A DNA stretch of 64,000 nucleotides from Streptomyces violaceusniger Tu 4113 (GTDB lineage: Bacteria; Actinomycetota; Actinomycetes; Streptomycetales; Streptomycetaceae): assembly GCF_000147815.2 (NCBI RefSeq), contig NC_015957.1:4216001-4280000 (forward strand), written 5' to 3'. The position numbers and the translations under genes are program-made. Numbering within the stretch: the stretch's first letter is position 1; each line of letters starts with the position of its first letter. Positions 53,501 through 64,000 of this stretch are shown here, piece after piece. The notes beneath the pieces are model-generated. The model ran no database searches, was not told where the DNA came from, and was given only the letters and a program-made list of their open reading frames with translations.

Positions 53501-56500
53501 ACGGTCCGGGTTCGGCTCTCTCCTCAGCAGGAGAACGCCGAGGGCGAGCGCGCACTGCGGCTGACCGTGGCCGACGCCGTCGGCGCTCCGGTGCTGACCG
53601 TGGACTCCGTGGCGATGCGGCCCGCGAGCATCGATCAGTTGCGGGCGGCGGTGGCCCACGGCAGCCGCGGCACGGACAGCCTGTTCACCGTCGACTGGAC
53701 GCCACTGCCGCTCGCGGCCGGGGCCGAAGAGGCGGCGGCCGGCGACGATGGCTGGGCCGTCCTGGGCGCCGAAGGCCACCCGGATCCTGCCGCGCTGGTG
53801 GCGGCACTCGGTGATGAGGAGCCCGTCCCGCCGGTCGTTCTCGCCGATATGACCGCCCTGACCAGCCCCACCGATGCGGGCGCCGAGGAGGCGTCGGCCG
53901 AGGCGCTGTCGGCGACGGAACGGGCGCTGGAACTGGTGCGGGGCTGGCTGGCCGAACCGCGATTGGCGGATGCCCGGTTGGTGGTGGTCACGCGAGGCGC
54001 GGTCGCGGTCGACGGCCCCGAGAGCACCACCCGGGTGGACCTGGCCGCGGCCGCCGTGTGGGGCCTCGTACGCAGCGCACAGTCGGAGAACCCCGGCCGG
54101 TTCGTCCTCCTCGACCGCGACGACGACCTCGACGTCAACGCCAACCCCAACGCCAACCGCAACCCCAACGCCAACGCCGCCCCCCACACCGACGCCGTGC
54201 GCATCGCCGTGGCGCGCGCCGTGGAGATGGACGAGCCCCAGTTGGCCCTGCGTGCCGGCCGGGCACTGGTGCCCCGTCTGGTCCATGCCGGTACCGGGGG
54301 CGCAGGGCTGGTGGGCCCCGTGGAGCAGCCGGAAGCATGGCGGCTGGACACGGCGGGCACGGCGACCCTGGAGAACGTCGTACCCGTGCCCTGCCCCGAG
54401 GTGCTGGAGCCCCTGGCCGCTGGCCAGGTACGGATCGCCGTACGCGCCGCCGGTGTCAACTTCCGTGATGTGCTGGTCGGTTTGGGCATGGTGCCCGGAC
54501 AGACCGGACTCGGCGGTGAGGGCGCCGGAGTGGTGGTGGACATCGGCCCCGAGGTGACCCATGTGTCCGTGGGCGATCGCGTCATGGGCGTCCTCGACCA
54601 GTCGTTCGGGCCACTGGCGGTCACCGACGCGCGGTTGCTGGCGCCGATCCCGGACGGCTGGAGCTTCCGGCATGCGGCGGCCGTACCGGTGGCCTACCTC
54701 ACCGCCTGGTACGGACTGACCGACCTCGCCGGGCTCCGGCCGGGGGAGTCGGTACTGATCCATGCCGCGACCGGTGGTGTGGGGACGGCCGCGGTACGGA
54801 TCGCACGGCACCTGGGCGCGGAGGTCTACGCCACGGCGAGCCACGGCAAGCATGCGGTGCTGGAGGCGATGGGCATCGACGAGGTGCATCGGGCCTCCTC
54901 ACGCGATCTGGACTTCGAGGAGACGCTCCGGGAGGCCACTGGCGGCCGGGGTGTGGATGTGGTGCTCAACAGTCTTGCCGGGGAGTTCGTGGACGCCTCG
55001 CTCCGTCTCCTCCGCGAAGGCGGCCGGTTGCTGGAGATGGGCAAGACCGATGTCCGCGACCCGCAGCTGATCGCGGCCGAGTATCCCGGGGTGACCTACC
55101 GGGTCTACGACCTGATCACGGACGCCGGGCCGGATCGTATCGGCCAAATGCTGCGGGAGCTGGGCGAGTTGTTCGCCTCCGGACTGCTGGAGCCGCCACC
55201 GGTACGGGCGTGGCCGCTCAGCCGGGCGCGTGAGGCGTTGCGATATCTCAGCCAGGCCAAGCACACCGGCAAGCTGGTTCTGGACGTCCCAGCCCCCGTG
55301 GACCCGGACGGCACCGTGCTCATCACCGGTGGCACCGGCACCCTCGGCAAGCACGTCGCCGAGCACCTCGTCCGCGCCTGGAACATCCGCCATCTGCTGC
55401 TGGTGAGCCGCAGCGGCCCCGACGCCCCCGGCGCACCGGAGCTGCTGGCCCACCTCACCGACCTGGGCGCCGAGGCCCGGATCGTGGCCGCGGACGTCAC
55501 CGACGGCGCCGCGGTGAACGACCTCGTCGCGAGCATCGACCCGGCGCATCCCCTGACCGGTGTCGTCCACGCGGCGGGTGTCCTGGACGACGCGGTGGCC
55601 ACCTCGCAGACCCCCGAGCATCTGGCGCGGGTGTGGGGGCCCAAGGCCACGGCAGCGGCCCATCTCCATGCCGCCACCGCCCATCTGCGGCTCGGCATGT
55701 TCGTGATGTTCTCCTCGGCCGCGGGGGTGATGGGCAGTCCCGGCCAGGCCAACTACGCGGCGGCCAACGCCTATTGCGACGCCCTGGCCACCCACCGCCA
55801 GGCCATGGGACTCCCGGGGGTTTCGGTGGCCTGGGGGCTGTGGGCCGATGCCAGCGGGATGACCGGGCATCTGGACGAGGCGGACCTGGCCAGGATGTCC
55901 CGCTCCGGCATCGCCGCCATGTCCGGCGAGCGGGCGCTGGGGCTGATGGACGCCGCCTGCTGGCACGGTGCCCCGCAGCCCGCGGCCGTCCAGCTCGACC
56001 TCCGGGCCCTGGCCGCCCAGCCCGCGGACACCCTGCCCGCCCTGCTGCGCACGCTCCTCGACAACGGAACGACCACCCGTCGTACCGCCGCCACCGGGGC
56101 GCCCGCCGCCGGTCTGGTCGCCCAGCTCGCGGCGGTGCCCGTGGAGGAACAGCACCGGATCCTGCTCACACTGGTGCGCACGCAGGCCGCGGCGGTTCTG
56201 GGCCACACCGACGCCGGGACGGTATCCGCCGACAGCCCCTTCAAGGATCTGGGCTTCGACTCGCTGACCGGCGTCGAACTGCGCAACCGGCTCGCCGCCG
56301 CCACCGGGCTGCGGCTCCCCGCCACCGTCGTCTTCCGGCATCCGACGCCCTCGGCCATCGCCGCCGAACTGCGCGAGAAGCTGTGCCCCGCGCAGGCGGA
56401 CACCTCGGCGCCGGTCTTCGGCGAGCTGGAGAGGCTGGAGGCGGCGATGGCGCGCCTCGTACCCCACGACGAGGCCCGTGACCGGCTGGCGAAGCGCCTG

Positions 56501-56641
56501 GAGGCGCTGCTGTGGCGCCTGACCGACGACACACCCGCCGAGGCCACAGGCAAGCGCCACCCCACCGTGGACGACGGCGCCCTCGACTCCGCGTCGGACG
56601 ACGAGTTGTTCGAGTTCATCGACAGGGAACTGCCCTCTTGA
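44501..56641 (+). CDS. Modular type I PKS-E: module 7 KS-AT-DH-KR-ACP and module 8 KS-AT-DH-ER-KR-ACP
   Basis: A 4046-residue bimodular PKS with a docking head almost identical to that of PKS-B ([19 protein letters not shown]). Module 7: KS Cys206 in the unusual LETACSSS (Glu for Asp); AT GHSQGE (Ser662) and YASH from Tyr765, methylmalonyl type; DH His976 in [12 protein letters not shown] with LDD and Tyr1621; ACP Ser1784; predicted trisubstituted alkene. Module 8: KS Cys2016; AT Ser2471 and YASH from Tyr2574, methylmalonyl type; DH His2786 with Asp2790 at the Gly position; ER with Val3331 in GMVPG; KR with LDD and Tyr3752; ACP Ser3921; predicted full reduction. The tail [14 protein letters not shown] matches that of PKS-C and should fit PKS-F. 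TTA codons occur at Leu946, Leu994 and Leu1089 (47336, 47480, 47765). An Asn-rich repeat lies at 54133-54182. ATG 44501 is used; GTG 44504 is possible. Confidence 0.95.
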   Translation: MVNVNEDKLVEYLKRVSADLHDTRLRLREVEERYQEPIAVVSIACRFPGGVNTPEDLWRLVTGGVDAIGDFPTDRGWDLDSLYHPDPDHPGTTYVRRGGFLYDADRFDPQFFGISPREALATSPQQRLLLETAWEACERAGLDPVSLKGSRTGVYAGTATTGGATSGDLPQKGSEGYAGNAPSLLSGRVSYTFGLEGPAVTLETACSSSLVAIHLACQALRQEECTLALAGGVTVMATPEVFTGFSRQRGLSPDGRCKAFSVHADGTGWGEGVGLVLLERLSDARRNGHEVLAVIRGSAINQDGASNGFSAPNGPSQQRVIRQALASARLAPSEVDAVEAHGTGTKLGDPIEADALIATYGRDRPEDRPLWLGSLKSNIGHTQGAAGVAGVIKMVMALRHGVLPATLHAEELTPHVEWDGGGVRLLTEAVEWPTGERPRRAGVSSFGISGTNAHVIVEQAPVEVAPEVDSSSVGGVAPWVLPWVVSGRTAEALRGQAAALAERVGGDSGLSAVDVGWSLATTRSVFEHRAVVVGGDRAELSAAVEALAGGVSHPGVVLSGVAAVVGDVGPVLVFPGQGSQWVGMGAELLEVSAVFAARVAECERALAPYVEWSLTDVLRRAEGGADLGRVDVVQPVLWAVMVSLAAVWAGYGVCPAAVVGHSQGEIAAAVVAGALSLEDGAKVVALRSKALRRLAGGGAMASLGVGQERAGELLSGLGDQAAGVGVAAVNGPSSTVVSGPPEQVAAVVAACQEAGERARLIEVDYASHGPQVEEIREELNEVLAGVRPLDTSGSGTAFYSTVTGGRVVTTDLDTGYWVANLRERVRFTDAVQALLADGHRVFIEASTHPVLTLGLQETFEEAEVTAVTVPTLRRDHGGRAQLLHSLGQAFTAGVEVDWRTAFPADPTPRTVDLPTYAFQRQRYWATATGGVGDMGAAGLQRVEHPLLRAAVGLADGGLVLTGRVSATGGDGWLGDHVVAGAPLVPGAALVEWALRAADEVGCGRIEELALQVPLVLPPSGGLRVQIVVGEAAEDGRRDVRVHSRPDRDAEPGADPDWVSHAEGVLCPPAAPSAAEELGGVWPPEGAKPLDVEGFYEHAVAAGYAYGPSFQGLRAVWRDGADLLAEVALPEAAGDADGFGIHPALLDAALHPMLLAADLESADDRVMRLPFAWNGVSLWAAEATTVRVRLSPRQPSPHQDGSVGEGGLRVVVADAMGAPVLTVDSLTMRPVDPSQLRSGGGRGVDGLFTLGWVPMPGVPEVDTSDAMGWVVLGEDALHLAEEPGLGDGRVVCHPGLEALAAALDDGAPPPAFAVTYLPAGGGPQEAGAAAKAADGLAAVGRALELVQAWLAEPRWAETRLVVVTGGAVSTGGTEDGDSGDDELNAAAAGLWGLLRSAQAEHPDRFILLDLHQATNPTAGDVADAVVRAVQADEPQAALRSGRLMVPRLTRARDTDGADESESGGLAPGGLDPDGTVLITGGTGLLGGLVAEHLVRTWQVEHLVLVSRRGSDAPGAPELAERLSDLGAQVRIAAVDVTVGDAVAAAVAGIDPAHPLTGVIHAAGLLDDAVVTSQTREQVARVWAAKAASAAHLHTATADLPLRMFVMFSSAAGVVGNAGQAGYAAANAFVDALVAQRRALGLPGLSLAWGLWAQASEMTGHVGRADLTRLRGMRPLSSERGLALLDAACRYASPLMVAVDFDPAGAAGGDLPAVLRGLVAGRTRRRIAEGGLSASGLAGRLVGVGVGARLDVVVEVVRGGVAVVLGFGSAGEVRVDAAFKELGFDSLTAVELRNRLSVVTGLRLPATMVFDYPTPRVLAEYLCSRLTGETAGSRAPVVARADTDDPVAIIGMTCRFPGGANSPEALWDLVASGKDVIGEFPIGRGWDLDGLFHPDPDHPGTSYAHEGAFLHDADAFDAAFFGINPREALATDPQQRLLLEASWEVLERAGIDPVSVKGSPTGVYAGVMYHDYAAGLSGGADVKLEGYAMLAGSGSVVSGRVAYTLGFEGPAVTVDTACSSSLVAMHLAAQALRQGECTLALAGGVTVMATPDVFTGFSRQRGLAPDGRCKPFAAAADGTGWGEGAGVLLLERLSDARRNGHEVLAVIRGSAVNQDGASNGLTAPNGPSQQRVIRQALASAGLSVSDVDAVEAHGTGTTLGDPIEAQALLATYGQDRPDGKPLLLGSIKSNIGHTQAAAGVAGVIKMVQAMRHGTLPASLHIDEPSPHVDWDSGAVRLLTEAVEWPNGERPRRAGVSSFGASGTNAHVILEQAPAPPEEDEQTEPVLSDVGTVPWVLSARSAEALRGQAAALGERVGGASELSSVDVGWSLVTSRSVFEHRAVVVGDDRAELLAAVEALAGDVSHPGVVRSDAAAPAGDVGPVLVFPGQGSQWAGMGAELLEVSPVFAARVAECEQALAPYVDWSLTDVLRRAEGASDLGRVDVVQPVLWAVMVSLATAWAGHGVRPAAVVGHSQGEIAAAVVAGALSLEDGAKVVALRSKALRRLAGGGAMASLGVGQERAGELLSGLGDQAAGVGVAAVNGPSSTVVSGPPEQVAAAVAACQEAGERARLIEVDYASHGPQVEEIREELNEVLAGVRPLDTSGSGTAFYSTVTGGRVVTTDLDTAYWVANLRERVRFTDAVQALLADGHRVFVEASTHPVLTLGLQETFEEAEVTAVTVPTLRRDHGGRAQLLHSLAQAFTAGVDVDWTTLYPSAPPPRVVALPTYAFQRERYWLDGHGGRAGDPADLGLVSAGHPLLGAAVELADGRGHVLTGRISARAHTWLGEHVVADAVLVPGAALAEWVLRAADEVGCGGVDELALRVPLVLPSSGALRVQVVVGEAAEDGRRDVRVYSRLAGEGDSATGWVCHAEGVLSAPADRSDEALGLGGAWPPAGAAPLGVEGFYDRVAASGYAYGPSFQGLRAVWRDGADVCAEVALPEAAGEQAGFGIHPALLDAALHPALLIDQLDADDTETDTEASDGRVWLPFAWNGVTLWAAGATTVRVRLSPQQENAEGERALRLTVADAVGAPVLTVDSVAMRPASIDQLRAAVAHGSRGTDSLFTVDWTPLPLAAGAEEAAAGDDGWAVLGAEGHPDPAALVAALGDEEPVPPVVLADMTALTSPTDAGAEEASAEALSATERALELVRGWLAEPRLADARLVVVTRGAVAVDGPESTTRVDLAAAAVWGLVRSAQSENPGRFVLLDRDDDLDVNANPNANRNPNANAAPHTDAVRIAVARAVEMDEPQLALRAGRALVPRLVHAGTGGAGLVGPVEQPEAWRLDTAGTATLENVVPVPCPEVLEPLAAGQVRIAVRAAGVNFRDVLVGLGMVPGQTGLGGEGAGVVVDIGPEVTHVSVGDRVMGVLDQSFGPLAVTDARLLAPIPDGWSFRHAAAVPVAYLTAWYGLTDLAGLRPGESVLIHAATGGVGTAAVRIARHLGAEVYATASHGKHAVLEAMGIDEVHRASSRDLDFEETLREATGGRGVDVVLNSLAGEFVDASLRLLREGGRLLEMGKTDVRDPQLIAAEYPGVTYRVYDLITDAGPDRIGQMLRELGELFASGLLEPPPVRAWPLSRAREALRYLSQAKHTGKLVLDVPAPVDPDGTVLITGGTGTLGKHVAEHLVRAWNIRHLLLVSRSGPDAPGAPELLAHLTDLGAEARIVAADVTDGAAVNDLVASIDPAHPLTGVVHAAGVLDDAVATSQTPEHLARVWGPKATAAAHLHAATAHLRLGMFVMFSSAAGVMGSPGQANYAAANAYCDALATHRQAMGLPGVSVAWGLWADASGMTGHLDEADLARMSRSGIAAMSGERALGLMDAACWHGAPQPAAVQLDLRALAAQPADTLPALLRTLLDNGTTTRRTAATGAPAAGLVAQLAAVPVEEQHRILLTLVRTQAAAVLGHTDAGTVSADSPFKDLGFDSLTGVELRNRLAAATGLRLPATVVFRHPTPSAIAAELREKLCPAQADTSAPVFGELERLEAAMARLVPHDEARDRLAKRLEALLWRLTDDTPAEATGKRHPTVDDGALDSASDDELFEFIDRELPS
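54133..54182 (+). repeat. Asn-Ala/Asn-Pro codon repeat in the module 8 linker
   Basis: An in-frame run of AAC-GCC, AAC-CCC and AAC-CGC codons gives an [18 protein letters not shown] stretch in the segment between the KR structural subdomain and the ER. No equivalent exists in modules 2, 4 or 6. It lies at a surface linker and is probably neutral slippage. Confidence 0.8.
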
Positions 56642-56643
56642 TC

Positions 56644-56658
56644 GTGAGTGAGGACTGA
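56644..56658 (+). other. E/F junction micro-ORF with TGATG overlap
   Basis: GTG 56644 opens a four-codon frame whose TGA (56656-56658) overlaps the ATG of PKS-F. GAGG (56650-56653) inside it serves as the PKS-F ribosome site. The arrangement mirrors the C/D junction, where the downstream head is also of the [12 protein letters not shown] class. Confidence 0.3.
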
Positions 56659-59600
56659 TGTCGGGTACGGAAGAGAAACTCCGCCAGTATCTGAAGCGGG
56701 TCACAGTGGATCTCGGGCAGGCTCGTCAGCGGCTGCGCGAGATGGAGGAGCGATCCCAGGAGCCGGTGGCCATCGTGAGCATGGCCTGCCGCTATCCCGG
56801 TGGTGTCGGCTGCCCCGAGGAGCTGTGGGAGCTGGTGGCCTCCGGTGGCGACGGCATCACCGCGTTCCCCACCGACCGCGGCTGGGATCTGGAGGGCCTC
56901 TACCACCCCGACCCCGACCACCCCGGCACCAGCTACGTCCGGCACGGCGGATTCCTGGACGGCGCCGACCGCTTCGACGCGGAGTTCTTCGGGATCAGCC
57001 CGCGCGAGGCCCTGGCGATGGATCCGCAGCAGCGGCTGCTGCTGGAGGTGGCCTGGGAGCTGTTCGAGCGCGCGGGGGTCGACCCCGTGGCGATGAAGGG
57101 CAGCCGGACCGGTGTGTACGCGGGCGTGTCCAGCCAGGACTACATGTCCCGGATGCCCCGCGTCCCCGAGGGCTTCGAGGGCTATGCCACCACCGGCAGC
57201 CTCACCAGCGTGGTCTCCGGCCGGGTCGCGTACACCTTCGGTCTGGAGGGCCCGGCGGTGACGGTGGACACGGCGTGTTCGTCGTCGCTGGTGGCGATGC
57301 ATCTGGCGAGCCAGGCGCTGCGTCAGGGCGAATGCGATCTGGCGCTCGCGGGCGGGGTCACCGCGCTCACCACTCCGACCGCCTTCGCCGAGTTCTCCCG
57401 GCAGCGCGGGCTGGCCCCGGACGGCCGCTGCAAGTCCTTCGCATCGGCCGCGGACGGTACGGGCTTCTCCGAGGGCGTCGGGCTGGTGCTGCTGGAGCGG
57501 CTGTCCGACGCACGCCGCAACGGGCATCGGGTGCTGGCCCTGATCCGTGGCTCGGCCGTCAACCAGGACGGTGCCAGCAACGGTCTGACCGCGCCCAACG
57601 ACGTATCGCAGGAACGGGTGATCCGTCAGGCGCTGGCCAGTGCGCACCTCGCCGCCGACCAGGTCGACGCGGTGGAGGCCCACGGTACGGGGACCTCCCT
57701 CGGCGACCCGATCGAAGCACACGCGCTGCTGGCCACCTACGGACAGGACCGGCCCGGTGACCGGCCCCTGTGGCTGGGGTCGCTCAAGTCGAACATCGGC
57801 CATGCCCAGGCGGCCGCCGGTGTGGCCGGTGTCATCAAGATGGTGATGGCGCTCCGGCACGAGACGCTGCCGGTCACCCTGCACATCGATGAGCCGTCCC
57901 CTCATGTGGAGTGGGAAGGCGGCGGGGTGCGGCTGCTGACCGAACCGGTGGCGTGGCCGAGGGGCGAACGACCCCGCAGAGCAGGGGTGTCCTCCTTCGG
58001 GATCAGCGGTACCAACGCCCATCTGATCCTGGAACAGGCCCCCGAGCCCAGCCCCCCTGACCAGCCGGAGCCCGCCACCCCCGCACCCGAGGTGGTGGTG
58101 CCCTGGGTGCTGTCCGCCCGTGGCGCCCAGGCCCTGCGGGGGCAGGCGGCGGCGCTCGCCCGGCGCATGGCCGCCGATCCGGGGCTGCCCATCGCCGATG
58201 TGAGCTGGTCGCTGGTCACCACCCGGTCGGTGTTCGACCACCGGGCCGTGGCCGTGGGCGAGACCCGCGAAGAACTGATGGCGGCCGTGGAAGCGCTGGC
58301 CACCGGCGGGACGCACCCGGGCCTGGTCCACCCCGGTGGCGCCGCCGTGGCCGGAGAGTTGGGCCCGGTGCTGGTGTTCCCCGGCCAGGGCTCGCAGTGG
58401 GCGGGCATGGGAGCCGAACTGCTCCAAGTCTCACCTGTGTTCGCGGCCCGCGTGGCGGAGTGCGAACGGGCGCTGGCGCCGTACGTCGACTGGTCCCTCA
58501 CCGATGTGCTGCGCGGCGCCGACGGGGCGGCCGACCTGGGCCGTGTCGATGTGGTGCAGCCCGTCCTGTGGGCCGTGATGGTGTCCCTCGCCGCGGTGTG
58601 GGCAGGCCACGGCGTACGTCCCGGGGCGGTGATCGGGCACAGCCAGGGCGAGATCGCGGCGGCCGTGGTGGCGGGGGCCCTGTCGCTGGAGGACGGCGCC
58701 AAGGTGGTGGCACTGCGCAGCAAGGCGTTGCGGCGGCTCGCCGGTGGCGGGGCGATGGCCTCCCTGGGAGTGAGCCGGGAGCGGGCCGGGAAGCTGCTGG
58801 CCGATCTCGGCGACCAGGCGGCGGCCGTCGGCGTTGCGGCCGTCAACGGGCCCTCCTCCACGGTGATTTCCGGACCGCCCGAGCAGGTGGCGCACGCCGT
58901 GGCGGCATGTCAGGCGGCGGGCGACCGGGCGCGGCCGATCGAGGTGGACTACGCCTCGCACAGCCCCCAGGTGGACGAGATCGCCGACGAACTGGCGGAC
59001 GCCCTGGCGGGTGTCCGGCCGGTCGCGTCCAAGGTGGCGTTCTACTCCACGGTCACCGCCCGGCGGATCGACACCACCGGGCTGGACACCGCGTACTGGG
59101 TGACCAACCTCCGTGAGCCGGTGCGGTTCGCCGACACCGTCCAGGCGCTGCTGGCCCACGGCCACCGCGTGTTCATCGAGAGCAGCACCCACCCCGTACT
59201 GACCGTCGGTATGCAGGAGAGCTTCGAGGAAGCCGGGGCCGACGCGGTCACCGTGCCCACGCTCCGGCGCGACCACGGCGGCCGGGCGCGGCTGATCGAG
59301 TCCCTAGCGCTGGCGTTTACGGCAGGCGTCGCGGTCGACTGGACCACCCTCCACCCCACCGGCCCCGCCGCCCCGCACACCGTCGAACTGCCCACCTACG
59401 CCTTCCAGCGGGAGCGGTACTGGCTGGCCGACTCGGTGTCCTTCGCCACCGGGTCCCCGGCGGACGAGGAGGAGTCCCGGTTCTGGGCCGCGGTGGAGGG
59501 AGCGGACCTGAGCGCGCTCTCCGAGACGTTGAGCCTCCCGGACGGAACCGGCCACCGGACCTCGCTGGGCACGGTGCTCCCCGCGCTCTCGACATGGCGT

Positions 59601-61640
59601 CGCGGCCGTCGTGAGCGCTCCGCCGTGGACTCCTGGCGCTACCGCGTCGAGTGGCGGCCCGTCACCGACGTCGCCCCCGCCACCGACGCCGCCCCCGCGG
59701 GCTCCTGGTTCGTGGTCCACCCGAAGGGCGCCGCCGACGGCTGGACGGACGCCTGCGTACGGGCGCTGGGCGCGGACGGCGGCCGGGTGCGCGGGCTGGA
59801 GCTGGCCGAGGACACCGACCGGGAGGGGCTCGCCGAACTGCTGCGCTCCCGGTCCGCCGAGGAGACGCCACCGACGGGCGTACTGTCGCTGCTGGCCCTG
59901 GACGACGACGCACGGCCGCTCCCCGGCGTGGCACCTGGCCTGACCGGCACGCTCACCCTGCTCCAGGCCCTGGTGGACGCCGCCGTCACCGCGCCCCTGT
60001 GGTGTGCCACCCGCGGCGCGGTGGCCATCGACGACTCCGACCCCCTGGACGCTCCCCACCAGGCCCAGTTGTGGGGGCTCGGCAGGGTGGCCGCCCTGGA
60101 ACACCCCGACTGGTGGGGCGGGTTGGTGGACCTGCCCGCGAGCCCGGACACCCTGGACGCGGAGCGGCTGCGCGCCCTGCTCACCGGGGCCTGTGGCGAG
60201 GACGAGGCGGCGCTGCGCCCGACCGGTGCCTACGGCCGGAGGCTGGTCCCCGACCCGATCGGCGGCCGTGCCCCGCGGCGCACCTGGAAGCCCCGGGGCA
60301 CCGTGCTCATCACCGGAACCGCCGACGGCCCCGCAGCCCACGTCGCCCGCCGGCTGGCCGCCGACGGCGCCGAACACCTCCTGATGCTGGCCCCCGGAGG
60401 TGGCGACGCCCCCGGCGCCGTGGAGCTGAAGGCCGAACTGGACGCGCTCGGCACCGGACTCACCGTGGCGGACCACTCACCCGCCGGCCAGGACGGCACC
60501 GCACGCCTCGTCGAGCGGGTGGCGGAGGCGAGCGGACGGATCGGGACGATCATCCACACCTCGGCCTCCGGTGAACTGGCCCCGCTGATGGAGCTCACCC
60601 CGCAGCGGCTGGCCGAGGAGATCCGCGCCCATCTGGACGACACCGGGCGCCGGTTGGACGAACTCTGCGGCATGGGCCCCGAGGACACCGTGGTCTACTT
60701 CTCCACCGTCGCCGCGTCCTGGGGCAGCAAGGACCACGGCTCCTACGCGGCCGCCACCGCCTGCCTCGACGCGCTGGCGCACCGCGACCGGGCCGACGGC
60801 CGTCCCACCGTCTCGATCGCGTGGGGGCTGTGGGATCTGCCGTACGGCGGTGACACCCCGGACGCGCCGGTGGCTGCGCACACCGAGCGCTCCCGGCGGC
60901 AGGGCCTGTCCCCGCTGGAGCCACGGCCGGCGCTGACCGCGCTGCGCCAGGTGCTCGACCACGACGATCCGCGTGTCACGATCGCCGATGTGGAATGGGA
61001 GCGCTTCGCGCCGCTGTTCACCCTCGCCCGTCCCAGCAGGCTGTTCGACGCCGTCCCGGCCGCCCGCCAGGCCATCGAGGCCGCCCGGGGATCCGCGGAG
61101 GACACCGGCGCCGATGAGGCGTCGGCGCTGCGGCGGGAGCTGGGCCCCTTGGCCGAGGACGAGCGGATCGAGCGGCTGCTGGCGCTGGTACGCGCGCATG
61201 TGGCCGCCGTACTGCACTATCCGGCGCCGGAGTCGGTCGAGCCGGACCGCCCGTTCAAGGAGCTGGGGTTCGACTCCATCGCGGCCGTCGAGCTCAGGAA
61301 CCGGCTGCGCGCCACCACGGGGCTGAGCCTGCCGACGACGGTGGTCTTCGACTATCCGACCCCCCGGGCGCTGGCGGGCCATCTGCTGGCCGAGGTGGAC
61401 CCGGGAGCGGCCGGCGCGGCACACCCGCTCTCCGGACACCTCGACGAACTCGAGGCCGCACTGGCCGGGCTGCCGACGGGCGATCCGCGGCGAGCCGGCC
61501 TGGTGAACCGGTTGCAGGCCCTGGTGTGGAAGTACACCGCCACCGCGCAGGAGGCCGACGGACCGGCGGACGAGCAGGACCTGACGGCGGCCACCGCCGA
61601 TGAGGTGTTCGCCCTCATCGACCGCGAACTCGGAGTCTGA
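56658..61640 (+). CDS. Modular type I PKS-F: module 9, KS-AT-(inactive KR)-ACP with docking tail
   Basis: A 1660-residue single-module PKS. Docking head [16 protein letters not shown] Cys207; AT GHSQGE (Ser662) and YASH from Tyr765, methylmalonyl type. No DH or ER. The KR looks dead: the dinucleotide loop is TGTADGP (from Thr1219) where active modules have TGGTGTLG, the LDD loop is absent, and the catalytic Asn four residues after Tyr1363 is Thr (SYAAAT for NYAAAN). The beta-keto group should therefore remain. ACP Ser1540. No thioesterase follows; the protein ends with a docking-like helix ([14 protein letters not shown]), which implies a further partner outside the window, or a relic of one. 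The KR region is less like the other modules than they are like each other, suggesting a separate origin. Last gene of the PKS operon here, followed by a strong hairpin. Confidence 0.93.
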   Translation: MSGTEEKLRQYLKRVTVDLGQARQRLREMEERSQEPVAIVSMACRYPGGVGCPEELWELVASGGDGITAFPTDRGWDLEGLYHPDPDHPGTSYVRHGGFLDGADRFDAEFFGISPREALAMDPQQRLLLEVAWELFERAGVDPVAMKGSRTGVYAGVSSQDYMSRMPRVPEGFEGYATTGSLTSVVSGRVAYTFGLEGPAVTVDTACSSSLVAMHLASQALRQGECDLALAGGVTALTTPTAFAEFSRQRGLAPDGRCKSFASAADGTGFSEGVGLVLLERLSDARRNGHRVLALIRGSAVNQDGASNGLTAPNDVSQERVIRQALASAHLAADQVDAVEAHGTGTSLGDPIEAHALLATYGQDRPGDRPLWLGSLKSNIGHAQAAAGVAGVIKMVMALRHETLPVTLHIDEPSPHVEWEGGGVRLLTEPVAWPRGERPRRAGVSSFGISGTNAHLILEQAPEPSPPDQPEPATPAPEVVVPWVLSARGAQALRGQAAALARRMAADPGLPIADVSWSLVTTRSVFDHRAVAVGETREELMAAVEALATGGTHPGLVHPGGAAVAGELGPVLVFPGQGSQWAGMGAELLQVSPVFAARVAECERALAPYVDWSLTDVLRGADGAADLGRVDVVQPVLWAVMVSLAAVWAGHGVRPGAVIGHSQGEIAAAVVAGALSLEDGAKVVALRSKALRRLAGGGAMASLGVSRERAGKLLADLGDQAAAVGVAAVNGPSSTVISGPPEQVAHAVAACQAAGDRARPIEVDYASHSPQVDEIADELADALAGVRPVASKVAFYSTVTARRIDTTGLDTAYWVTNLREPVRFADTVQALLAHGHRVFIESSTHPVLTVGMQESFEEAGADAVTVPTLRRDHGGRARLIESLALAFTAGVAVDWTTLHPTGPAAPHTVELPTYAFQRERYWLADSVSFATGSPADEEESRFWAAVEGADLSALSETLSLPDGTGHRTSLGTVLPALSTWRRGRRERSAVDSWRYRVEWRPVTDVAPATDAAPAGSWFVVHPKGAADGWTDACVRALGADGGRVRGLELAEDTDREGLAELLRSRSAEETPPTGVLSLLALDDDARPLPGVAPGLTGTLTLLQALVDAAVTAPLWCATRGAVAIDDSDPLDAPHQAQLWGLGRVAALEHPDWWGGLVDLPASPDTLDAERLRALLTGACGEDEAALRPTGAYGRRLVPDPIGGRAPRRTWKPRGTVLITGTADGPAAHVARRLAADGAEHLLMLAPGGGDAPGAVELKAELDALGTGLTVADHSPAGQDGTARLVERVAEASGRIGTIIHTSASGELAPLMELTPQRLAEEIRAHLDDTGRRLDELCGMGPEDTVVYFSTVAASWGSKDHGSYAAATACLDALAHRDRADGRPTVSIAWGLWDLPYGGDTPDAPVAAHTERSRRQGLSPLEPRPALTALRQVLDHDDPRVTIADVEWERFAPLFTLARPSRLFDAVPAARQAIEAARGSAEDTGADEASALRRELGPLAEDERIERLLALVRAHVAAVLHYPAPESVEPDRPFKELGFDSIAAVELRNRLRATTGLSLPTTVVFDYPTPRALAGHLLAEVDPGAAGAAHPLSGHLDELEAALAGLPTGDPRRAGLVNRLQALVWKYTATAQEADGPADEQDLTAATADEVFALIDRELGV

Positions 61641-61679
61641 CCGGTGGTCGCGGGCCCCGCGCCCGCGCCCACCGAGCGC

Positions 61680-61716
61680 GCGAACTCCCCGTACGGAGAC
61701 CGTACGGGGAGTTCGC
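61680..61716. terminator. Perfect 17-bp hairpin terminator after the PKS operon
   Basis: GCGAACTCCCCGTACGG (61680-61696) pairs fully with 61700-61716 around an AGA loop. It lies 40 bp after the PKS-F stop and 12 bp before the stop of the convergent hydrolase gene, so it probably ends transcription in both directions. No T-tract follows. Confidence 0.85.
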
Positions 61717-61727
61717 CCGCGGGGAGT

Positions 61728-62594
61728 TCAGTGAGCGCCGCGGACCGGCTGTATGCCGCGGGCCAGGTCGAGCAGATCGTCGGCCACCCGCCGGGGACGC
61801 TGGGCGTGCAGATCATGCTCGGAGTCGAGATATTCCCGCATCGTGGCGTGGCGCAGGTCGGCCGTGGTCTCCCTGATACGGGAGCGGATGCGGTCCGCCC
61901 ACTTCCCGTCCGCGCCCTTGGGAATGGCGGGCATCAGCAGGGTGGGCACCGTGATGGCCGCGTACCACGGCCTCGGCGGCTCGTTCCAGATGCTGTGCAG
62001 GATCGACATGTGCTGCTCGGCGGACATGCGCCGGGACAGCGACCCGTCCGGGTTCACCAGCATCGTGTCCACCGCGGCCTCGATCGCCGCCGGGGACCAG
62101 TCCGGGTGGATGGCGCGGAAGTAGTCGCTCACGCTCTGCACGGTGGCGCCCTCCAGGGACGCGGGCCGCAACGCCCCGACGAACGCGTCCCAGGACGGGA
62201 ACGCCTTGGCCGGCTCCAGCCAGCCGCCGTCCACGAGCGCCAGCGCGGCCACCAGTTCGGGGTGCTCGGCGGTCAGCCGCACCGAGACATTGCCGCCCCA
62301 GGAGTGACCGGCCACCACCACCCGGTCCAGCCCGAGGGCGGCGGCCGCCGCCACCAGATCCGCGACCGCGGTCGGGGTGTCGTAGCCGGTCTCCGGTGTG
62401 TCGGAGTCCCCGTGGCCGCGCAGATCCACCGCGTACACCGCATGGCCCGCGGCGGCCAGATGGTCGGCGACCTCGTCCCACAGCCGGGCGCTGGAGGCCA
62501 TGCCATGGACCAGGAGAAAGGGAAGCGACGCCGTTCCCGGCCGGTGCCGGAAATGCAATTTCACATCGTCGGTTACAGGCACGGAAAGATCCAT
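61728..62594 (-). CDS. Alpha/beta hydrolase
   Basis: A 288-residue soluble alpha/beta-fold hydrolase without a signal peptide. The oxyanion segment is LLVHGMASS (28-35). The nucleophile elbow is GHSWGG with Ser98. The likely catalytic His is His260 (SEHDLH), and DLRGHGDSD (57-65) is the usual strand-4 turn. It is not a type II (RifR/TEII) thioesterase by motif. Discrete alpha/beta hydrolases release or hydrolyse polyketides in some pathways whose last module lacks a TE, and PKS-F lacks one, so chain release or ester cleavage is a fair hypothesis; a general esterase or epoxide-hydrolase-like role is equally open. The ATG at 62594 has no clear ribosome site. It is convergent with PKS-F and divergent from the P450. 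Confidence 0.8.
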   Translation of the reverse strand: MDLSVPVTDDVKLHFRHRPGTASLPFLLVHGMASSARLWDEVADHLAAAGHAVYAVDLRGHGDSDTPETGYDTPTAVADLVAAAAALGLDRVVVAGHSWGGNVSVRLTAEHPELVAALALVDGGWLEPAKAFPSWDAFVGALRPASLEGATVQSVSDYFRAIHPDWSPAAIEAAVDTMLVNPDGSLSRRMSAEQHMSILHSIWNEPPRPWYAAITVPTLLMPAIPKGADGKWADRIRSRIRETTADLRHATMREYLDSEHDLHAQRPRRVADDLLDLARGIQPVRGAH

Positions 62595-62766
62595 GCCGGA
62601 ATTCTAGCCGGGCCGCCCAATCCGATTCGACCGCTGGGGATGTGATGTATCCGCAGATTAGCGGCGCTTAAGCGGGGCGCGAGACGCTGGGCCGCCGGGC
62701 GATTCATTCTCTTATGTCGACCCAACTCTTTTACCGACCGTAGACTCCGAGCTGAAGTGAGGCGCT
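62595..62766. promoter_or_regulatory. Divergent promoter region between hydrolase and P450
   Basis: 172 bp, locally AT-richer (62700-62745), between two divergent starts. It contains the 10-bp palindrome CGCTTAAGCG at 62665-62674, a plausible operator. No -35/-10 pair matched well enough to name. Confidence 0.4.
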
Positions 62767-64000
62767 GTGTATCCCCCGGAATCGAGGCTCGCCCATGTCG
62801 ACAACATCGACCTCACCGACTTGTCCTTCTGGGCCCAGCCCTACGGCGACCGTGACGCCGCCTTCGCGGCGCTGCGCCGGCGGCCGGAGCCCGTGCTCTT
62901 CCGCGAACCGGCCATGCCCGGGTTCGGGCGTGGGTCCGGCTATTACGCGATGGTCAGGCATGCCGATATCGCCGAGGTGAGCCGCCGTCCGCAGGACTTC
63001 GGCTCGCTGCCCACCGCGATCAGCATCATCGATCTGCCGGAGGAGTTCAACAGCTTCTTCGGATCGATGATCAATATGGACAATCCCCAGCACGCCCGGC
63101 TGCGCCGACTGGTGTCCCGCGCCTTCGGCCGGGGAATGGCCGCCGAGTTCGAGGTGGCGTCCCAAAAGGCGGCCCGGAAGATTGTCGACGACCTCATCGC
63201 GGACGGCCCGGGCGACTTCGTCCGCAACGTCGCGGCGATCATGCCGATCGCGGTGCTCAGCGGCATGATGGGGATTCCCAGCGACGACTACGAGTTCATT
63301 TACGACCGGTCCAATGTCATCGTCGGCACCTTCGACCCCGAATACGTTCCCCGGGCCGATCAGGCCACCGCCGCCCTGCTGAAGACCTCACATGAACTCG
63401 CCGACTACATCTCACGGCTCGCCGCCGACCGCACCCGTAACCCCACCGGAGATCTGGTCACCCGGCTGGTGCAGGCGCAGATCGACGGTGAGCGGCTCAG
63501 CCCCGAAGAGCTCTCCTCCTTCTTCATCCTGCTCGTCGTCGCCGGAATGGAGACCACCCGTAACGCGATCTCACGTGGTCTGGTGCTGCTCACCGAGCAT
63601 CCGGAGCAGCGGAAGCTGCTGCTCTCCGACTTCGAGACCTACGCGCCGGGCGCGGTCGAGGAGATTCTGCGGGTCGCGACCCCCATCAACTGGATGCGCC
63701 GAACCGTCAAGCGGGACTGCGAGGTGAACGGCCACCGCTTCCAGGAGGGCGACAAGCTCCTGCTCTTCTACTGGTCCGCCAACCGGGACGAGGACGTCTT
63801 CACCGACCCCTATCAGTTCGACATCACCCGGGACCCCAATCCGCATATGACCTTCGGGTCGGTCGGCCCGCACTTCTGCCTGGGTGCCCATCTCGCCCGC
63901 ATGGAGGTCACGGTGCTCTTCCGCGAGCTGTTCAGCCGGCTGCCGGAGATCCGCACGGTGGGGGAGCCCCGGCGGCTGGTGGCCAGCTTCGTCGAGGCCA
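62767..64000 (+). CDS. Cytochrome P450 monooxygenase (3' end outside window)
   Basis: 411 codons are visible of a bacterial class I P450, lacking probably only the last 10-20 residues. The I-helix motif is AGMETT (259-264), the K-helix ExxR is Glu299-Arg302, and the haem loop is FGSVGPHFCLG with Cys371. The AGMETTRNAIS helix and the DLSFWAQPYGDRDAAFAALR N-terminus resemble the CYP124/125/142-like group, which oxidises steroid or branched lipid chains and has relatives in natural product clusters. It probably hydroxylates or otherwise oxidises the methyl-branched polyketide, using ferredoxin partners encoded elsewhere. The start is GTG 62767 with GAGG four bases upstream. The substrate is inferred from context only. 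Confidence 0.88.
   Translation, partial: MYPPESRLAHVDNIDLTDLSFWAQPYGDRDAAFAALRRRPEPVLFREPAMPGFGRGSGYYAMVRHADIAEVSRRPQDFGSLPTAISIIDLPEEFNSFFGSMINMDNPQHARLRRLVSRAFGRGMAAEFEVASQKAARKIVDDLIADGPGDFVRNVAAIMPIAVLSGMMGIPSDDYEFIYDRSNVIVGTFDPEYVPRADQATAALLKTSHELADYISRLAADRTRNPTGDLVTRLVQAQIDGERLSPEELSSFFILLVVAGMETTRNAISRGLVLLTEHPEQRKLLLSDFETYAPGAVEEILRVATPINWMRRTVKRDCEVNGHRFQEGDKLLLFYWSANRDEDVFTDPYQFDITRDPNPHMTFGSVGPHFCLGAHLARMEVTVLFRELFSRLPEIRTVGEPRRLVASFVEA

Noticed and set aside
54133..54182. Asn-rich repeat as a functional binding motif.
   Set aside because: It is confined to a linker, absent from sister modules, and built from two alternating codons, which points to slippage.
61728..62594. Calling the alpha/beta hydrolase a type II editing thioesterase.
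   Set aside because: The sequence has the general hydrolase layout (HGMASS, GHSWGG, SEHDLH) rather than the RifR/TEII signature, so only the fold is assigned.

Overview
The window is high-GC actinobacterial DNA, most likely Streptomyces. Nearly all third codon positions are G or C, there are GTG starts and AGGAGG-type ribosome sites, and there is a SARP regulator carrying a TTA codon. Most of it (5986-61640) is one uninterrupted modular type I polyketide synthase (PKS) locus of six collinear genes. They are called PKS-A to PKS-F here, because I could not tie the locus to a named product.

Layout. 279-1130 (+) is a SAM methyltransferase. It converges on a secreted S15 (X-Pro dipeptidyl-peptidase type) hydrolase at 1174-3069 (-), with a hairpin between them. 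3156-4195 (-) is a SARP activator followed by a small DUF5988-like protein. 4196-4920 is non-coding. 4921-5733 (-) is a small-molecule methyltransferase transcribed divergently from the PKS operon across a promoter region that holds an inverted repeat. PKS-A (loading KSQ-AT-ACP plus module 1), PKS-B (module 2), PKS-C (modules 3 and 4), PKS-D (5 and 6), PKS-E (7 and 8) and PKS-F (9) follow with almost no spacing. A 17-bp perfect hairpin closes the operon. Then come an alpha/beta hydrolase on the minus strand and, divergently, a cytochrome P450 that is cut by the window end.

How it works together (inference from motifs). KSQ and a malonyl AT give an acetyl starter. Extender choice by AT motifs is methylmalonyl in modules 1, 2, 4, 5, 7, 8 and 9 and malonyl in modules 3 and 6. 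Reduction: module 1 has DH but no KR (keto retained); modules 2, 4, 6 and 8 carry DH-ER-KR (full reduction); modules 3, 5 and 7 carry DH-KR (alkene); module 9 has a degenerate KR (keto retained). The expected nine-module intermediate is a C20, seven-methyl chain with a methyl-ketone end, three isolated alkenes (one disubstituted, two trisubstituted) and a 2-methyl-3-keto thioester. PKS-F has no thioesterase and ends in a docking tail, so either another enzyme lies outside the window or release uses a discrete enzyme. Docking sequences fall into two complementary classes that support the order A-B-C-D-E-F.

Striking features: TTA (bldA-dependent) codons in the SARP and in PKS-C and PKS-E; micro-ORFs leading into every PKS start; a KR-excision scar in module 1; and several long near-identical tracts, some with relaxed codon usage, that point to recent gene conversion between modules.
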